A stretch of DNA of 64,000 nt from Sordaria brevicollis (Eukaryota; Ascomycota; Sordariomycetes; Sordariales; Sordariaceae), in assembly GCA_033439795.1 (NCBI GenBank), contig JAUTDP010000002.1, positions 3,720,001 through 3,784,000 of the forward strand, read 5' to 3'. Under the pieces are notes generated by a model. The model worked only from the letters and a program-made list of their open reading frames with translations. It did no database searches and was not told the DNA's origin. A program made the position numbers and the translations under genes. The number at the start of each line of letters is the position of its first letter. Positions within the stretch are counted from its first letter, which is position 1. Below, piece after piece: positions 23,023 through 34,864 of the stretch.

Positions 23023-24616
23023 TAGGGTATCCGGAGCAGGAGTTGGCGGCGGAACGAGGTTGTGTCAGTGCAGATGTGAGGGTCGAAGGGTGGAAACAGC
23101 CTAACCAGGACACAAGCTTCGGTGCGATAAACGAAGTCAAGACGCAAGGCCCCAAACAAAGTCTGTATCGGGGATTTGGTAGACCTGGTCAACAACCGGT
23201 ATCCTGCTGGTCCAAAGTGGAAGAGCCGGGGGTGTTTGGGAGGCCCAGGGTCCTGTATGGAGAGAAACACCACAACAGCTTCTCAGGAGCCAGGCAGGAC
23301 AGGCCAACGGGGGGAGCCAGGGACATGGAGACAAAAAGAGAGACAGTTGCCAGAGACAAGACGCCGATCCAATCGAATGGTACACCACAACTTTACGCGT
23401 TCCATGTCCCTGTATGTGTACGTAGAGGTAGGTGAGCCAGGGTAGGCTGAGGGCACACAAGGAGGGCCACGGCTCGGACAACAGGTGGGAGCTCTCTTTG
23501 TGTGAGCCATTGATGATGCGCGGGAGCCAGGCCGTGGGTGGTGGGTTCCAGACCATGTGGATGCGACATGTTGGCCGTTTCCTTCTTCTTTGCAGCAAGC
23601 AGTGCTTGTGATGTCCGTTGTCCCGTTGTGCTGTTGCTTGCTCTGCTGTCTCTGCTGCAGACTCCATCATCCCGTGTCAGCGCCGGAGTGGGAACCAGGA
23701 TCTGGGGGGTTTTCTGATCACAGCCTGCATCGGGAAGCTCTTGAGATCGGGAAGCTCAAAGGTGTACACAGCACACAACGGGAGTGGCCCTGTGGCCGAG
23801 CACTCGGATGGATCCAATGATGGGACCGTATTTCCTTTGAGACCCTAGGTATGGAGAAGACCCTGGCGTTAGTAGACAGTGTGTGTTAGCAGGATTGGAT
23901 TTTCAAGAATCCCCATCATCATGTACCCCGTTCTCTATCAACAACTTACACCGTATGGAGTTTTTGGTCATTACTTTCATTCATCGATGATCAAGCTCAG
24001 GGCTGACTAGGTACCACCACCACCCTCCTTCGTTTCAGTCAGAGTTGATTTGACCATTGGCACCCCCAACCCAAGACCAATGGCACCATTTTTGCCATTG
24101 TGAACTTGAGATGGAGCCTTTATCTTGTCCAGTCTCTCAATGAGGCCATAATGCTATATCTGCTTCACTCTCATAAACAGCAATTACCGCGGTGGCTTGT
24201 CATTCGGTTGTTCAGATCGACAGCAAGTCGGAGTCTCGTTTATCAGGACAGTGTCCAGAAAGAGATGAGAAAAAGAAGAAAGTATAAGCGTTACCAATTA
24301 CGAGACGAGGCTGACGAGAGGGATCGGTGAGGACTACCAATTGTGGAGAATGCAACAAGTGTGAGAGCAGCTTCACTAAAAAGAAGAGTCCGAAGGGAGG
24401 AAAGACAGGCCGATGGAGTCATGGACGTAGCAGCAGGTCGGATCCGAAGACCGAAGAGGGTCATGACCAAGAAGCTAAAATGTACAAAACGTACCGATTC
24501 GCCGAGAGTGACGGGTATACGGGTCTAACGGGGTAACAAATAGGAGAGATGCAAGCGAATCTGGAGTGCCAAGGCCAAAAGTTGCAATGGGCAAAATGGG
24601 GACAATGATGATGGCC

Positions 24617-24680
24617 GATCGCCGCTGCCAAAAACATTGAGGGACCCAGATCCCTAGCGATCGCACCGGCGGCCTGGATC
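24617..24680. promoter_or_regulatory. candidate distal White Collar light-response element cluster
   Basis: Four GATC cores within 64 bp, at 24617, 24649, 24659 and 24677. The middle pair reads GATCCCTAGCGATC (24649-24662), which fits the published light-response consensus GATNC...CGATN with N = C and a four-base spacer. It lies about 2.0 kb from the vvd start, similar to the distal element I recall for Neurospora vvd. Inference from motif and position only. Confidence 0.5.
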
Positions 24681-27600
24681 GAACCAAAGAACGGGACCCA
24701 CGCGCCGGCATGAACAATTGGAACAGCACCAACCAGCCAGCGGACAGTGCAGATAGATAGTACTGTATGGGAAAAGAAAACCACGTCGCTCGGTTCTGCT
24801 ACTCCCGCCTATCCCGTCACCACGCACGGCGAACTCACTGCACCGCCAACCCTAGCGTTGCTCTAGGGAGTTTACCTAGTTAGTCACTTCCATCTCGCTG
24901 CTGTTCCCTATCAAGTTCCCTTGTCCCGTTCGTCACCTGTTGTCTGAATGCGCACTGCGCACCACCTCTATCATTCAAGGATCACGATACCTTGACACCT
25001 ACCTTGATGACTAGAGGTACGCCTCAACATCGATATGCCGCCTGTGCTAAGTAGCGAGGGGCGGGCAAGTAGGTAGGCAGGTCCGTAAGTTACCGACCAC
25101 CAGCCCACCCCCCCAACGGGATTGCAATTAAAGAAGCTATTCCCACATACTGAGCGCCTGCTGATGCTGTTGCGCTAGACAAATATGTGGTGGCGGTTGC
25201 CTTGGGTCTTGACCTGGCGGTGTCGTGGTGTTATACATTCCATCTGCTCCCTTGTAGGCGTTTATAGAACGTTAAGGCTGAACCCCGGGTACCTAGTTTC
25301 CCGCCCTATCACCTGCTCCCTTTGCGCCAACTGAGCTGTGAGGTGACCCATTCTTCAAGCTTGTTGCATGTCTGGCAGCCTTGAAAGACCGGATCCAGCA
25401 GCTACCGGCTTTCTCACCGGGTGTCCCTACAGTCCAGTCTACTGTATGGCGATAGAGCGCAGGCGGGGGATCGTAGTTAGGGGTCTTTCCAGGAGCAGAA
25501 GATACGGTAGAGGTAGGGAGAGGTACTGTACCTCTAAGCGAAGGCGCATGGGGGCATGAGGTGGTGGAAGGACAAAGAAGGGGGAAGGGCGGGCGCGCCC
25601 CAGTCTGGGACTGGGGAGATAACCACGAGCAACAACAGGGCGGCTTGGTCTCATGCGACTGGAGGGACGTCACATGAACGCCGGGGCGGTCGACAAAACG
25701 GACAAAACTATCGAAACCCGCCCCTCTCGGAAAGTCTCAAAAACTCGTCCCTCATCGTGATGGGAATGAGGGGAAATGGAACTTGACGGATTGGGATGGA
25801 TTGCCAGCAAGACATGGGAGGCTGGGAGAAGACAAGCAAGCCTGGCATCACACGGTTGGCGTAGAATGATGGTTGGTTGCGTCGGTGTGCTTGCGGAAGT
25901 GACATTGACGACGTCGGCGTCGGCGCATCACAGACAGCACGGGGGAAGAGGTGAAGTCACAACACGAAACTATCGCAACTTCCCCTTTCGGGATGTGCTC
26001 GGGCTGCGTCTGTCCCGGATGCTTGTTGTAACCCATCGTGTCGCCTTGTCCTTTACTTTTGTTTCTGCTCGTCTCCCATCTGCAACCGTAAACGGGCTGG
26101 CTTTCTTGATGTACCAACTTTCCAGTGCGAGACTGACTTTGCGCATCTCTGGTCGCTTAATTCCCAATCAATTCCATGCTAACCGGTGACTGCACGGCCG
26201 CGGAGCAGTTTGGAATCTCGATGTGATACGGCGCACAGTTCCAGCGCTTGGTTACACGGAAGAAGCAACGGCAAACCGGGTAATCGTGGATAGAGGTTGC
26301 TCCTCGTGCCAAGTCAGCGTTGCATCTCCAAATAGGCCCAATTCTTTGGTTGTGTGAGAACCCAACAATGCCCCGTCGGGGTTTTGAAGACGGTGTGCGA
26401 GATGTTTGTTGGATGCCGCTCTACATCGCCGACCAAGGTGAGCGAACGTGATGGAGATGATCGACCAACGTCGACCGGGACGCAAACGTGCCAAGAGCGG
26501 GAGATCCCCGTGGGCTTTCGACAGGCCAATATCCACCATGTTCACACACTCATTTCCCCTTTCCGACCAGAGACGCCAGCAACCTCAAAGAAGGGGAAGA
26601 GCGGGTTGTTGGTAGATTGTGAGTGCTCATCTCGTCTTGGAGAGGGAAACACCATACTCGGTGGGCTGCGTCTTCATGTCTCGGTCATCAGCCAAAGATG
26701 GCTTTTCGTTACCGCCAAACAGAAGTCTTGTCATGATCCGCCTACCCGGTTCTTGGGCGGTCTGCTTATGTGTAATCTGTAGGACGGACCGAACGGCCAC
26801 TCGTCTCGGCGAGTAACAGAACAAACAGCAAGTCAGCAGCCAGGATCGAGGATTCACAGCCGTCTCTCTCGTCTCTCGTTTCTCGTTCGCCCTTACGAGT
26901 CTGGAGTCCCAAAGTAAGGGTACCTCGTCCTCAGCCAAGAGCTGGCTCAGTCTAATGCCCGAGCCATGCGTTGCATGTGTGAAATGGCACTTGTGAGCTG
27001 CCCCGAGTCCCCGACGCAAGAAGGGTCTGGCTTGTTTTGAAAGACAAAGAAGGGTAGGTGATTGCGTTGTTCTGCCACACGTGGCCACTCATGGCGATGG
27101 CTGAAAACAAAAGTGGAAGGTTGAGGCTGAAGCTAGAGGTAGGTATGTTGCGGGAAGCCCCTTGTGCCTGATGTCACACATTGACCGCCGATTGATGTCA
27201 GTTGGAGATCGGGACGAGTTCCGTCGTCCTAGGGATCTGGCCACACAAAATATTCCCCTACAATACTTGTACATACTACCTATGCTGGTCAAATACCGGG
27301 GTGCACTAACAGGCCCGGCCCTGCCTCTTCACTGCCCCAGACCGTCCTCACCGTACTCACCTGGCAGCTTCACGATGGAGAGTCTTACAGATACGGATGC
27401 TTCTCGTATACTCGCAGAATCAGTAGAAAGCTGTAACACGACGGGTACGAGTTGAGATGTTCTTCTATTGCTGGATCGCTTGGGTGACTGGATCGTCTCT
27501 CTTGCTAGGACTGGGTTTAATAATATTGTGTACAACATAGGAGGTATGGTGGGAGCTCATGTTGCGCTAGCAGTCTTGGCTTGCAAGTCCCGTCCCTAGC

Positions 27601-28390
27601 CGGATATGAATGGTGGGTGGCTCGAGCTTTTTCCATTCAAAAATTCCCGATTTCGACGTAACCACTTCCAGTCTCCACCGGTTCCTCTCCATCGAGCTCC
27701 ACTTCTTCGCTGCCACTTGGACCGAGACTGCAAACGTCCAGAGCGAGTTGAATGGTCCAGACGCGTTCCGCTGATGGTAACACGCGTTTTACGATCCCGA
27801 CTTCAACCCCGCCCCAATTTCCATCCAAATTCACAATTCCCATCACCCAAGCCTCAGACCACCAACCCAAGCCTGGTTGACCCGGACAAACAAGGAATAC
27901 CATTGCCAGCCGCCGAGACGTCTTCGATCGCCGTGTTCGATCTTTGTTCGATCTCTGTTCGACGCAGGTCTAGCAGGGCTACACAAGCACACCATCACAC
28001 ACCCAACCCGCCCACGCACACATATTCAACGGCGCCGGCAGGCAGACTCGCCTCGACAGGGTCTTTTAACAGGAAGAATCATCGTACCATCTCCGCCCAA
28101 AGTCGCATGTTTTAGACTCCCTGATCGCTAAATATCCCGAGACTCCACGGCAATCAAGAACCCCATCGGGCCCTTGTTTCGCTTTCTTCCACCCGCCTTC
28201 TACGCCTCAACGGTCCAGTCCTTTATCTGCAAGGCGACCCAACCGACGCCGTTCCTGCGGCACGCTGCTCACCTGGGGATACACAGTGGCACTAACCTGC
28301 CAAGCCCCCCCGGCAAGAAGCTACGCTGTATCATATTCGATTGAAGGGTCTATAGGCACAACAGCGGATCGCTCACAAGCGGCAGGCACA

Positions 28391-28460
28391 GGGCAAGCAG
28401 GCAAGCAGGCAAGCAGGCAAGCAGGCAAGCAGGCAAGCAGGCAGGCAGGCAGGCAAGCTA
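28391..28460. repeat. 8-bp tandem repeat (GCAAGCAG)n in the nse2 leader
   Basis: About six perfect units of GCAAGCAG, degenerating into GCAG tetramers, 65-130 bp upstream of the Nse2 start codon, so probably transcribed as 5' UTR. Confidence 0.9.
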
Positions 28461-28523
28461 TCACGAACGGCCACCTACCTACACCCAGCCGACCCAGCTC
28501 AATAACGGCCAATTCCAGCAATC

Positions 28524-29818
28524 ATGCCATCCGGTCAATTTGTTCGGGGTTCGCGCCGCCCTCAGTCAACCGCCTCTGCGTCGACATCAGCCCACAATGG
28601 GTCCGACCTGCCCCCATACGAGCCTCCCTCTCATCCAATGAACGATGCAGGCAAACTGGCCCTGGCCAACATCACCAACAACAACGCCGATGTGCGCAAG
28701 TACGAGGACCATCTTGCCAAATCCGCTACCTACTTACGAGAGGCTGTCGGCGCTATCAACGACACCCTATTTGCTCGTAAATCGCAGTTGGCGAGCAGGA
28801 TCGAGAAACGACGTGGCCGCGGCGAGACTGAAAAGGGAGAGGGCGAGGCCGAGCTCGAGGAATACGTCAACAAGCTGAACGGAGACGTGACCCATCTAAC
28901 TGAAGAGATAGAGGCTGCCTTGCGACAGGTCATTGACTACCGTGCTGAAGTTCAGGGCGACAAGAAGGTTTTGGACTCAGTGGTGGACCAGGTGCACAAA
29001 CGGAAACCCCGCCGGGAGCGCCCCTCACGAAAACGGAAAGCCGCCCAGCGTGCCAGTAACGATAGTGATGAGGAGATGGGCGGCGTCGATGACGAGCCTG
29101 AAGAGGCAGAGGCCGCCGAAGCTGAGGACGAGACCCCTCTGACCGGTGTCCGCGAGGCGCTTTCCAAGGCAAGAGAGTCCAGGGCGAGAGAGTACCGTGC
29201 TACGAGTGCCTATGACCGCTACGCCTCCAACAACGAGTACATCGCTTTCAAGAAGATGTGGCATGATGCTCAGCATCCCGAGGATCAAGTGCCACTTCCT
29301 GATGCGTCCACCTGGTTTGACAACCAAGGCAGGCCTATCTGGGACGGTGCTCCAGCGGGCGATGAGGACCTCATCATTGAGCGTGAGGTTCAAGATCTCA
29401 CTTGCAAGTTGACGCTTCGGCCCTTCAAGGAGCCATACGCCAACCACAAGTGCCCACATGTGTTTGAGAGAACAGCAATAATGGAGTACCTGAGAGAGCA
29501 GGGCGGTAAAGCACAGTGTCCTGTGTGCAACCAGGTAAGAATAGACGTATCATTTTATGCAACGAACTTTTCTCCAGCTACTGACATGTCACCACCTTGC
29601 AACAACAGGAGCTTCGTATCAAGGACCTGTATCTCGATGAACTTACGTTGCGCAAGGTCAAGCGAGCTGCTCGAGCCGCAAGGCAAGGCGAGGAGGACAG
29701 AAGCTCCAATGCGGATCCCGACGAGCAAATGGATGAGAGCGTCCTGGTGGGTGAGAGTACCCAATTACGGTCTGGCCGTGCGAGCAGCAGCAGGATCAAG
29801 CAGGACGATTCTGAATGA
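28524..29818 (+). CDS. nse2: SUMO E3 ligase Nse2/Mms21 of the Smc5-Smc6 complex
   Basis: SP-RING SUMO ligase attached to Smc5 in the Smc5/6 DNA-repair complex. Exons 28524-29534 and 29609-29818 (intron GTAAGA...CAACAACAG) encode 406 residues. Residues about 45-160 predict long helices with heptad character, as in the Smc5-binding N-terminal half. A Lys/Arg then Glu-rich linker (about 155-215) follows. The SP-RING at 294-335 has Cys294, Cys310, His312, Cys332 and Cys335 in the family order (TCKLTLRPF...NHKCPHVFE...AQCPVCNQ). The intron falls just after the last cysteine; the spliced exon continues ELRIKDLYLDELTLRKVKRA, the usual helix after the RING. Without splicing the frame would run on to about 30,008, which I regard as readthrough. 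Identification is strong. Confidence 0.92.
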
Positions 29819-30421
29819 GGAGCGCCCTCTTTTGCATCGAACTAATGAGGACGGGCCACTTTTTTTGGAGCTCAAAAAAGGGCGTATCCCACTCTTGCTC
29901 ACACCACAGAAGGTGCGAACGGCTCCTTTGAGCATTCGACGCGCACTGTTCTCGTTGTCATCGCAGTACGTAAAGAACTTTGCCAACGCCTTGCATTATC
30001 GATGTTGATCATCATGAAACCAGTCTGGGGTAACCATCTTTTGAAGAAAAAAATTGGTTGCTGGTAAGAGATACGCTCAAATTTGTTTCTATGTACGTGT
30101 ACAACAAAATACCCCTTATCATTGTCCTGCGCCTTATGGGTACAATGCCCGGTGTATAAAAAAAAAACCACTGCGAAATCAGGTGTAAACTACAAGTAAA
30201 CCGGGCTAGGTACAATCTTTCTGTTCGCAAAAGGGAACGGCTTGACCGGCAACTTGACTCGACCGTTGAAAAGCTGGAACGGTGTCTGAACGCAACTCCT
30301 TTGCTTCTCATGCCCGTTTCGACGTTTCAACCCATGCAACGGTTGGATAAATAAACGGTCATTCAACAGCCAGCCCAAGCACCCCATACCATGCCCTCCC
30401 TGTTGGATATAAACTGCTACC
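29819..30421. other. convergent intergenic region
   Basis: 3' flanks of nse2 (plus) and the Clr5-domain gene (minus). No gene seen. Confidence 0.6.
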
Positions 30422-31129
30422 TTACTGTATGGGCCGCGGAAAGCGGCTGCCGCTGCTGCTGTTGACTACCACTCTGTCGGGGTGGAAGCAGTGATGATGA
30501 TGATGATCGAGAATCGACGGTTGAGAGCAGCAGCCGCCGCCCTTGTTCACGTTGATAAACTTGGTTTGTTGCTGGTGGTGCTGGTGATGGAAGACTGGGT
30601 CATGGACCAGTCGGTAGATGCCGCCCCCTTGAGGAGTAGGAGTATCAAGCGGATACCGGAAATTGTTGTTGCTGGTGCTCACGAGTGGCCCTCCATCATG
30701 CCCTCCTCCTTGGCTCAAATGCGAATGCAAAGTGGAAGCAGGGAGCAGTCCCGCGGCCGCGGCGAAGGCATGGTGGTGGTGCCCGTGGTGCCCGTGGTGC
30801 CCGTGGTGCCCGTGGTGCTGGTGGTGGTCTGTGTCTGGTGTAGGATACAACTGCCGGAGGGGCTGCTCAAAGATCGAGGGGCTAAGTTTGGTAGTCCTGG
30901 TATTAGCGGGGAACAGAAAAAGTAGGTAGGTCAGCATCACGATGATGGTATTTTGTTTCTCTGACACACACATTCACATTCGCATTCTGGCCAGGATAAA
31001 ACGATACGAGACGACATGGTACGACATGACCTTTCCTTCTTCCATCCCGCTTTCTCTTTCTTTCTCTTCCGTCTTCTCGTTTCGTCTTGCCGTCTTTGCC
31101 GTTCCCTTTGCCTGCCGGTACACTAATCG

Positions 31130-31166
<37 letters not shown>

Positions 31167-32195
31167 CAACAGATAAAGTAAAAACTCACGTCAAAAAATC
31201 CTCCGCTGATGTGGATATGGATGCTGGTGTGGATGTGGTCGATTCATACATGCCCGACCCGATGTAATGGATCGACGAATCCGTTTGCGGGCTCAGGCTG
31301 CTGCTGCTGCCGCTGCTAATCCTCCGGAGATGGCTCCGTTGTACCCGTAGTGGCGAACCGGTACCACTTTCGCTTCCGCTACTATCATCTGATAATGACT
31401 CGGATCGTACAGATACAACAGACTTCCTGTCGGAGGAGGAGGAGGAGGAGGAGGAGGAGGAGGAGTAGGAGTACGAGTCGGATTTTGCACCCAAGGAATT
31501 TCCTCTTCTTCTTGTTGTTGATGGTGGTTTGCGACAGGTATATTTGCGGACGCGCCAGCGGTCGAAGCGGGAACGGTATGCTCGGATTCTATGCCATTCG
31601 GATTTTTTTCCGGGTCAGTGATGGGTTGGGATTTTACGCACTCAACTCGACGACACATGACGAGAAAAGGAGGGGAAAAGGAAAGCGAGCAACGAGCAAC
31701 GATAGGAGGCCCCGACATGTTCTCCCCAAGTGAATTGCCTCTCCGAAGATGATGAGTATCCGAAATCGACATCACCCCGGCCGCGAATTCCGAAAATTCT
31801 TTCCTTCACAAATCCTCATCAACAGGATGGGAAGCGAGAAATATGCGTATATCCCCGTCTCCACAGATTTCTTAATTGTCTGGTGCCTTTTTTTTTCTCG
31901 TTCCTTCTTTTTTCTTCTTCTTTTTTTTTTCTCGGTGTTTTTACCTCCAATTTTTTCTCTTCACCTCCCCTTTCTTTTGATATCTTTCCCCCTTTTGATT
32001 TTTTCTTGGTTTGAAAGGGAAAGTGTGAAATGAATGCTGAGTAGCAGAAGGTCACAACTGAAAAGAAACAGGTACTCACGACGCCTTAAACCGATACCGT
32101 TCCTCCATAAACTTCTTCACCTCGTGGAGAGGTTTGTTGTTATCCTTGTACTCTCGGATGATGATGTGTCTGTGGTCTTCCCATTGCTTCGTCAT
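30422..32195 (-). CDS. Clr5-domain protein with Ser-rich and His-rich tail
   Basis: Three minus-strand exons: 32195-32080, 31588-31190 and 30896-30422, 329 residues, all phases consistent. Exon 1 plus the start of exon 2 spell a Clr5 domain (about residues 1-58): WEDHRHIIIREYKDNNKPL, then VKKFMEERYRFKAS joined to IRAYRSRFDRWRVRKY, the usual W...Y...L..V...M...F.AS..aYr.rf..W pattern. Clr5 domains occur in fungal nuclear proteins; Clr5 in fission yeast acts in silencing. The rest is low complexity: a serine run (about 78-92), RS/DS stretches, a GHH/HHG histidine tract about 182-200, poly-Ala, and a second His-rich stretch near the C terminus. Introns are unusually long (491 and 293 bp) and carry T- or A-rich tracts; the second contains an A36 run on the plus strand. 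Function unknown. Confidence 0.8.
31130..31165. repeat. A36 homopolymer tract
   Basis: Thirty-six consecutive A residues (plus strand), giving a poly-T run inside the second intron of the Clr5-domain gene; exact length may be affected by sequencing. Confidence 0.9.
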
Positions 32196-33838
32196 CTTGT
32201 CTTTTTGTCTTTCTTCAGTTTTGCTTGTTCTTGTTCAAGGTTTATTCAGGTTGTCGAGCGTCTCGATTCACGATTGGTGGCGAGAGTGCTGCTAACAGAG
32301 CCAACAACAAAGTTTTTGTCGGTGTGGTATGGGAACTGAGGGTTGGACAAGTCTGCCACGCGCGTTGAGGAAAAGGACTATTGTTGGAATGTTGATCGCA
32401 AAGTTGCTATCACGATGATCATTGGGAGGTTATGATATCTTCTTGATGTGGATGGTGATGGTGATGGAAATAGGGCTTGATCAAGTCTGTGAAGAAGGAG
32501 AGCGAAGCTGGCTTGGGATATGTTATCATAATCATGAAGGGTGGCCATTGTCTTTAGTCTATATACACTCACCACAACACCAAAGGTTGGGATATCGGTA
32601 TCAAGAAGCTAAGTCACACCCTTCTTTAGGCTTGGACGAGAGGAGAGGATCGATGCCATCGGAGACCTTACAGCCATGACTGTGTCTATGGTCAGTGCCC
32701 GGCATGGCATGCAGCTATGGCAACCAATATCTTCACTTCGGGAGTTTGCCTCGAGCCTACTACTGCGACTGGTAAAGGGGGGCAGTGATGGGAACACAGG
32801 CAAGGCTACCAATGAATCAATGATGGCCGGCGCGGGTTTGGGCTACCAGACACTGATGACATCTAGCCCTGCCGCATTTCCCAGCCACGAGCGAGCCTGC
32901 CTAGTCTGCCAAACTCGAATTGCGGGGAGTGATGTTTCGGGAAGGCATGGTGAACACACTCATCGGCAAAGCATCATCATGCCCTTGGCTTCAAGCCAGT
33001 CATGATCCAGGAACCGACCGAAACGTCAAGCGACACTGGGCAATCGGTAAGCTAAAGTCTGCAGCTTCTTACCCGGGCAGTGAAAATCGGCCGTGTTGTT
33101 GGTCGATATCGGTGGAACGCACGCTCACCGCGACACCCACCATCGGTAACCGGAAGAGGTTCCGAGTTGATCAACTTGGGCGTGTGTTCTATGACTGGGT
33201 GGGTGAGTACATGATAGGCGGGGAGTTAGGCAGACAGCTAGGCAGCCAGAGCCTCGGCGACTCAAAGCGTGGGCGGGCAGGCAGGCAGGCTATACGACAC
33301 TTGGCTATACGACACTAGGAATCCGATAACCGCAAACTCGTTGCTAACTACTTCCTAGTGATGCGTAACCGACGCCAATACCCACAAGAAATTTACTCGA
33401 GGCTCCGAGTAAGGCTTTGGACAAGCTTCCTCGTTTTTCTCGCAGGACAGGCTATAGCTACACATCCTCTATCTTATAGGCACTGATAACTGCCACGAGT
33501 GTCAAACTTGCGCCTCAGGCTTTTTGATGCAAGTGTTTCATTCAAACGTTTTCCTCGAGTTAAACGACAACGCATCTGCGAAATGTGTGGGAGAGGTGTC
33601 CGTACTCAAGGATGTCGCCGGGATGGGTATGGACCACGACGGGAATGAGGGTGTATTGGATAAGAAATGTTTGTTTGAACTCTCACCATTGGTGGACGCT
33701 TGTCATGCATACCTCTACCTGCAAGATATTCAAGACTTGCAGACCACGCCTCTTTTCCACGTTCCTAACGCGGCGGGACACTCACATCCGGCCAACCGTT
33801 CAATTGCAACATGTGAGCCGAAACTGTTCGGCAGACAC
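32196..33838. other. intergenic region flanking the transposon island
   Basis: Upstream of the Clr5-domain gene up to the TA target site of the island. Normal base composition. Contains a duplicated 14-mer (GGCTATACGACACT type, 33288-33317). No gene seen. Confidence 0.5.
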
Positions 33839-33840
33839 TA

Positions 33841-33941
33841 CCCGTGGGTGTCAGCGCCAAGGCGTAAATAATCTACACCTACTCTCCCGCAGAGAGTGGG
33901 GAAAAAAAATCCCAGACACCAGGAAATTACCGGACAGTCTT
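33841..33941. repeat. left terminal inverted repeat of the Fot1-like element
   Basis: 101 bp, reverse complement of 46239-46339 with six transition differences. Contains an internal hairpin-like stretch (ACTCTCCCGCAGAGAGT). Confidence 0.93.
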
Positions 33942-34574
33942 AGCACTTTTTACCCGTAAAATCCAATATTTCTATCGAGTTACTATAGTAAATCCGACCT
34001 CTAGATTTAGAAAAAATAAAGTATTTTTATCAAAACTTCGTAATAGATTAACTGCAAAATACTCAATTACATTATAGAAGGCTCCCCAATACCCTCTTTA
34101 GCTACTAGGGGTATAAGTATAAGTATAGGTATAGGTATTAGTATAGATGGGGGGGGTAGTACTTTTAAAGAGGGTAATATTCCCTCCTCTTTATTCTTTT
34201 TTAATAATTTTATAGTTTTAAGCTTCTAATTATTAATTAAATGGTTAATTTTAATATATATAAATATTTTTATAATTAAGGTAAGATTATTACTGCGTAT
34301 TAAAGTTAATATAAATCTGCTAATTAATATTATTAATATAATATTATTAAATCCGTAAGGTTTTAAGAAGGTAGGGAACTTTTAATCGTTTTCTTCCCCG
34401 TTGTTTTTATTTTCCTATTCGTCGTTATCTTTATTATTAGAATAATTAAACGGAGTAGGGTTATTAATTCCCGTAAATTTTATATTATTTTTAAGGAAAA
34501 GTAGGTTTTCGTCGATTAAAAATATATTTCGAAGAATTTTCTTTATAAATTTAGGTATTTAAACGATTGGCCTA

Positions 34575-34864
34575 TTAATACCGGAACGGCATCGTGGCTG
34601 TCACCTACGTCATTACGATAGGTGCCAGTTGCCTGCCGGCATTCCGATCGGCTAGCACTAACCGCCAGGAAAGTTCGCGCTAAGCGCGACCGTACCGTAG
34701 CGCGTCAGACCCATATAAGTGGGTTAGCCGTTCGAAGCTCGCGGGTATATAGTCTTTAACCACCGCGAACTCCCCTCTTATTTAATTCTTCTTTTTTCAT
34801 CAATTTCATCAACGTTTATAATTATATATACTATACATTTTAAAATACCTTCTCAACGGTATTA
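34575..34864 (+). repeat. 5' LTR of the Gypsy element
   Basis: 290 bp, aligns with 43159-43447 throughout, with nearly all differences C/T or G/A. Contains a moderately GC-rich core (AGCGCGACCGTACCG...GCGCGT) that is conserved in both copies. Confidence 0.92.

Larger units (their letters stand above)
22640..28523. other. 5.9-kb gene-free region between vvd and nse2
   Basis: A long stretch between two divergent genes with no supportable coding exon. The vvd-proximal half contains GATC-type light-response candidates (23,013 and 24,617-24,680). The nse2-proximal end contains the nse2 leader with an 8-bp tandem repeat. Open frames here (for example 27606-28115 and 23137-23670) have low-complexity composition and no splice or domain support. 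Base composition is normal, not RIP-like. Confidence 0.5.

Noticed and set aside
23137..23670. 177-codon minus-strand frame upstream of vvd
   Set aside because: Lies in the vvd upstream region, low-complexity Pro/Trp/Cys-rich translation, overlapping frames on the other strand equally long; no support as a gene.
27606..28115. 169-codon ATG frame upstream of nse2
   Set aside because: Pro/Arg/Ser/Thr-rich translation typical of CT-rich leader DNA, no conserved motif; more likely nse2 5' UTR or intergenic.
28391..28460. Possible CRISPR-like repeat array
   Set aside because: Contiguous 8-bp tandem units without spacers in a eukaryotic genome; a minisatellite.
29535..30008. Readthrough C terminus of Nse2
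   Set aside because: A GTAAGA...CAACAACAG intron directly after the last RING cysteine restores a conserved post-RING helix; the readthrough sequence looks random.
31293..31775. 160-codon minus-strand frame with a poly-proline run as the main exon of the Clr5-domain gene
   Set aside because: Frame is incompatible with exon 1 and lacks the Clr5 continuation; the alternative frame from 31588 gives IRAYRSRFDRW and correct phases at both junctions.
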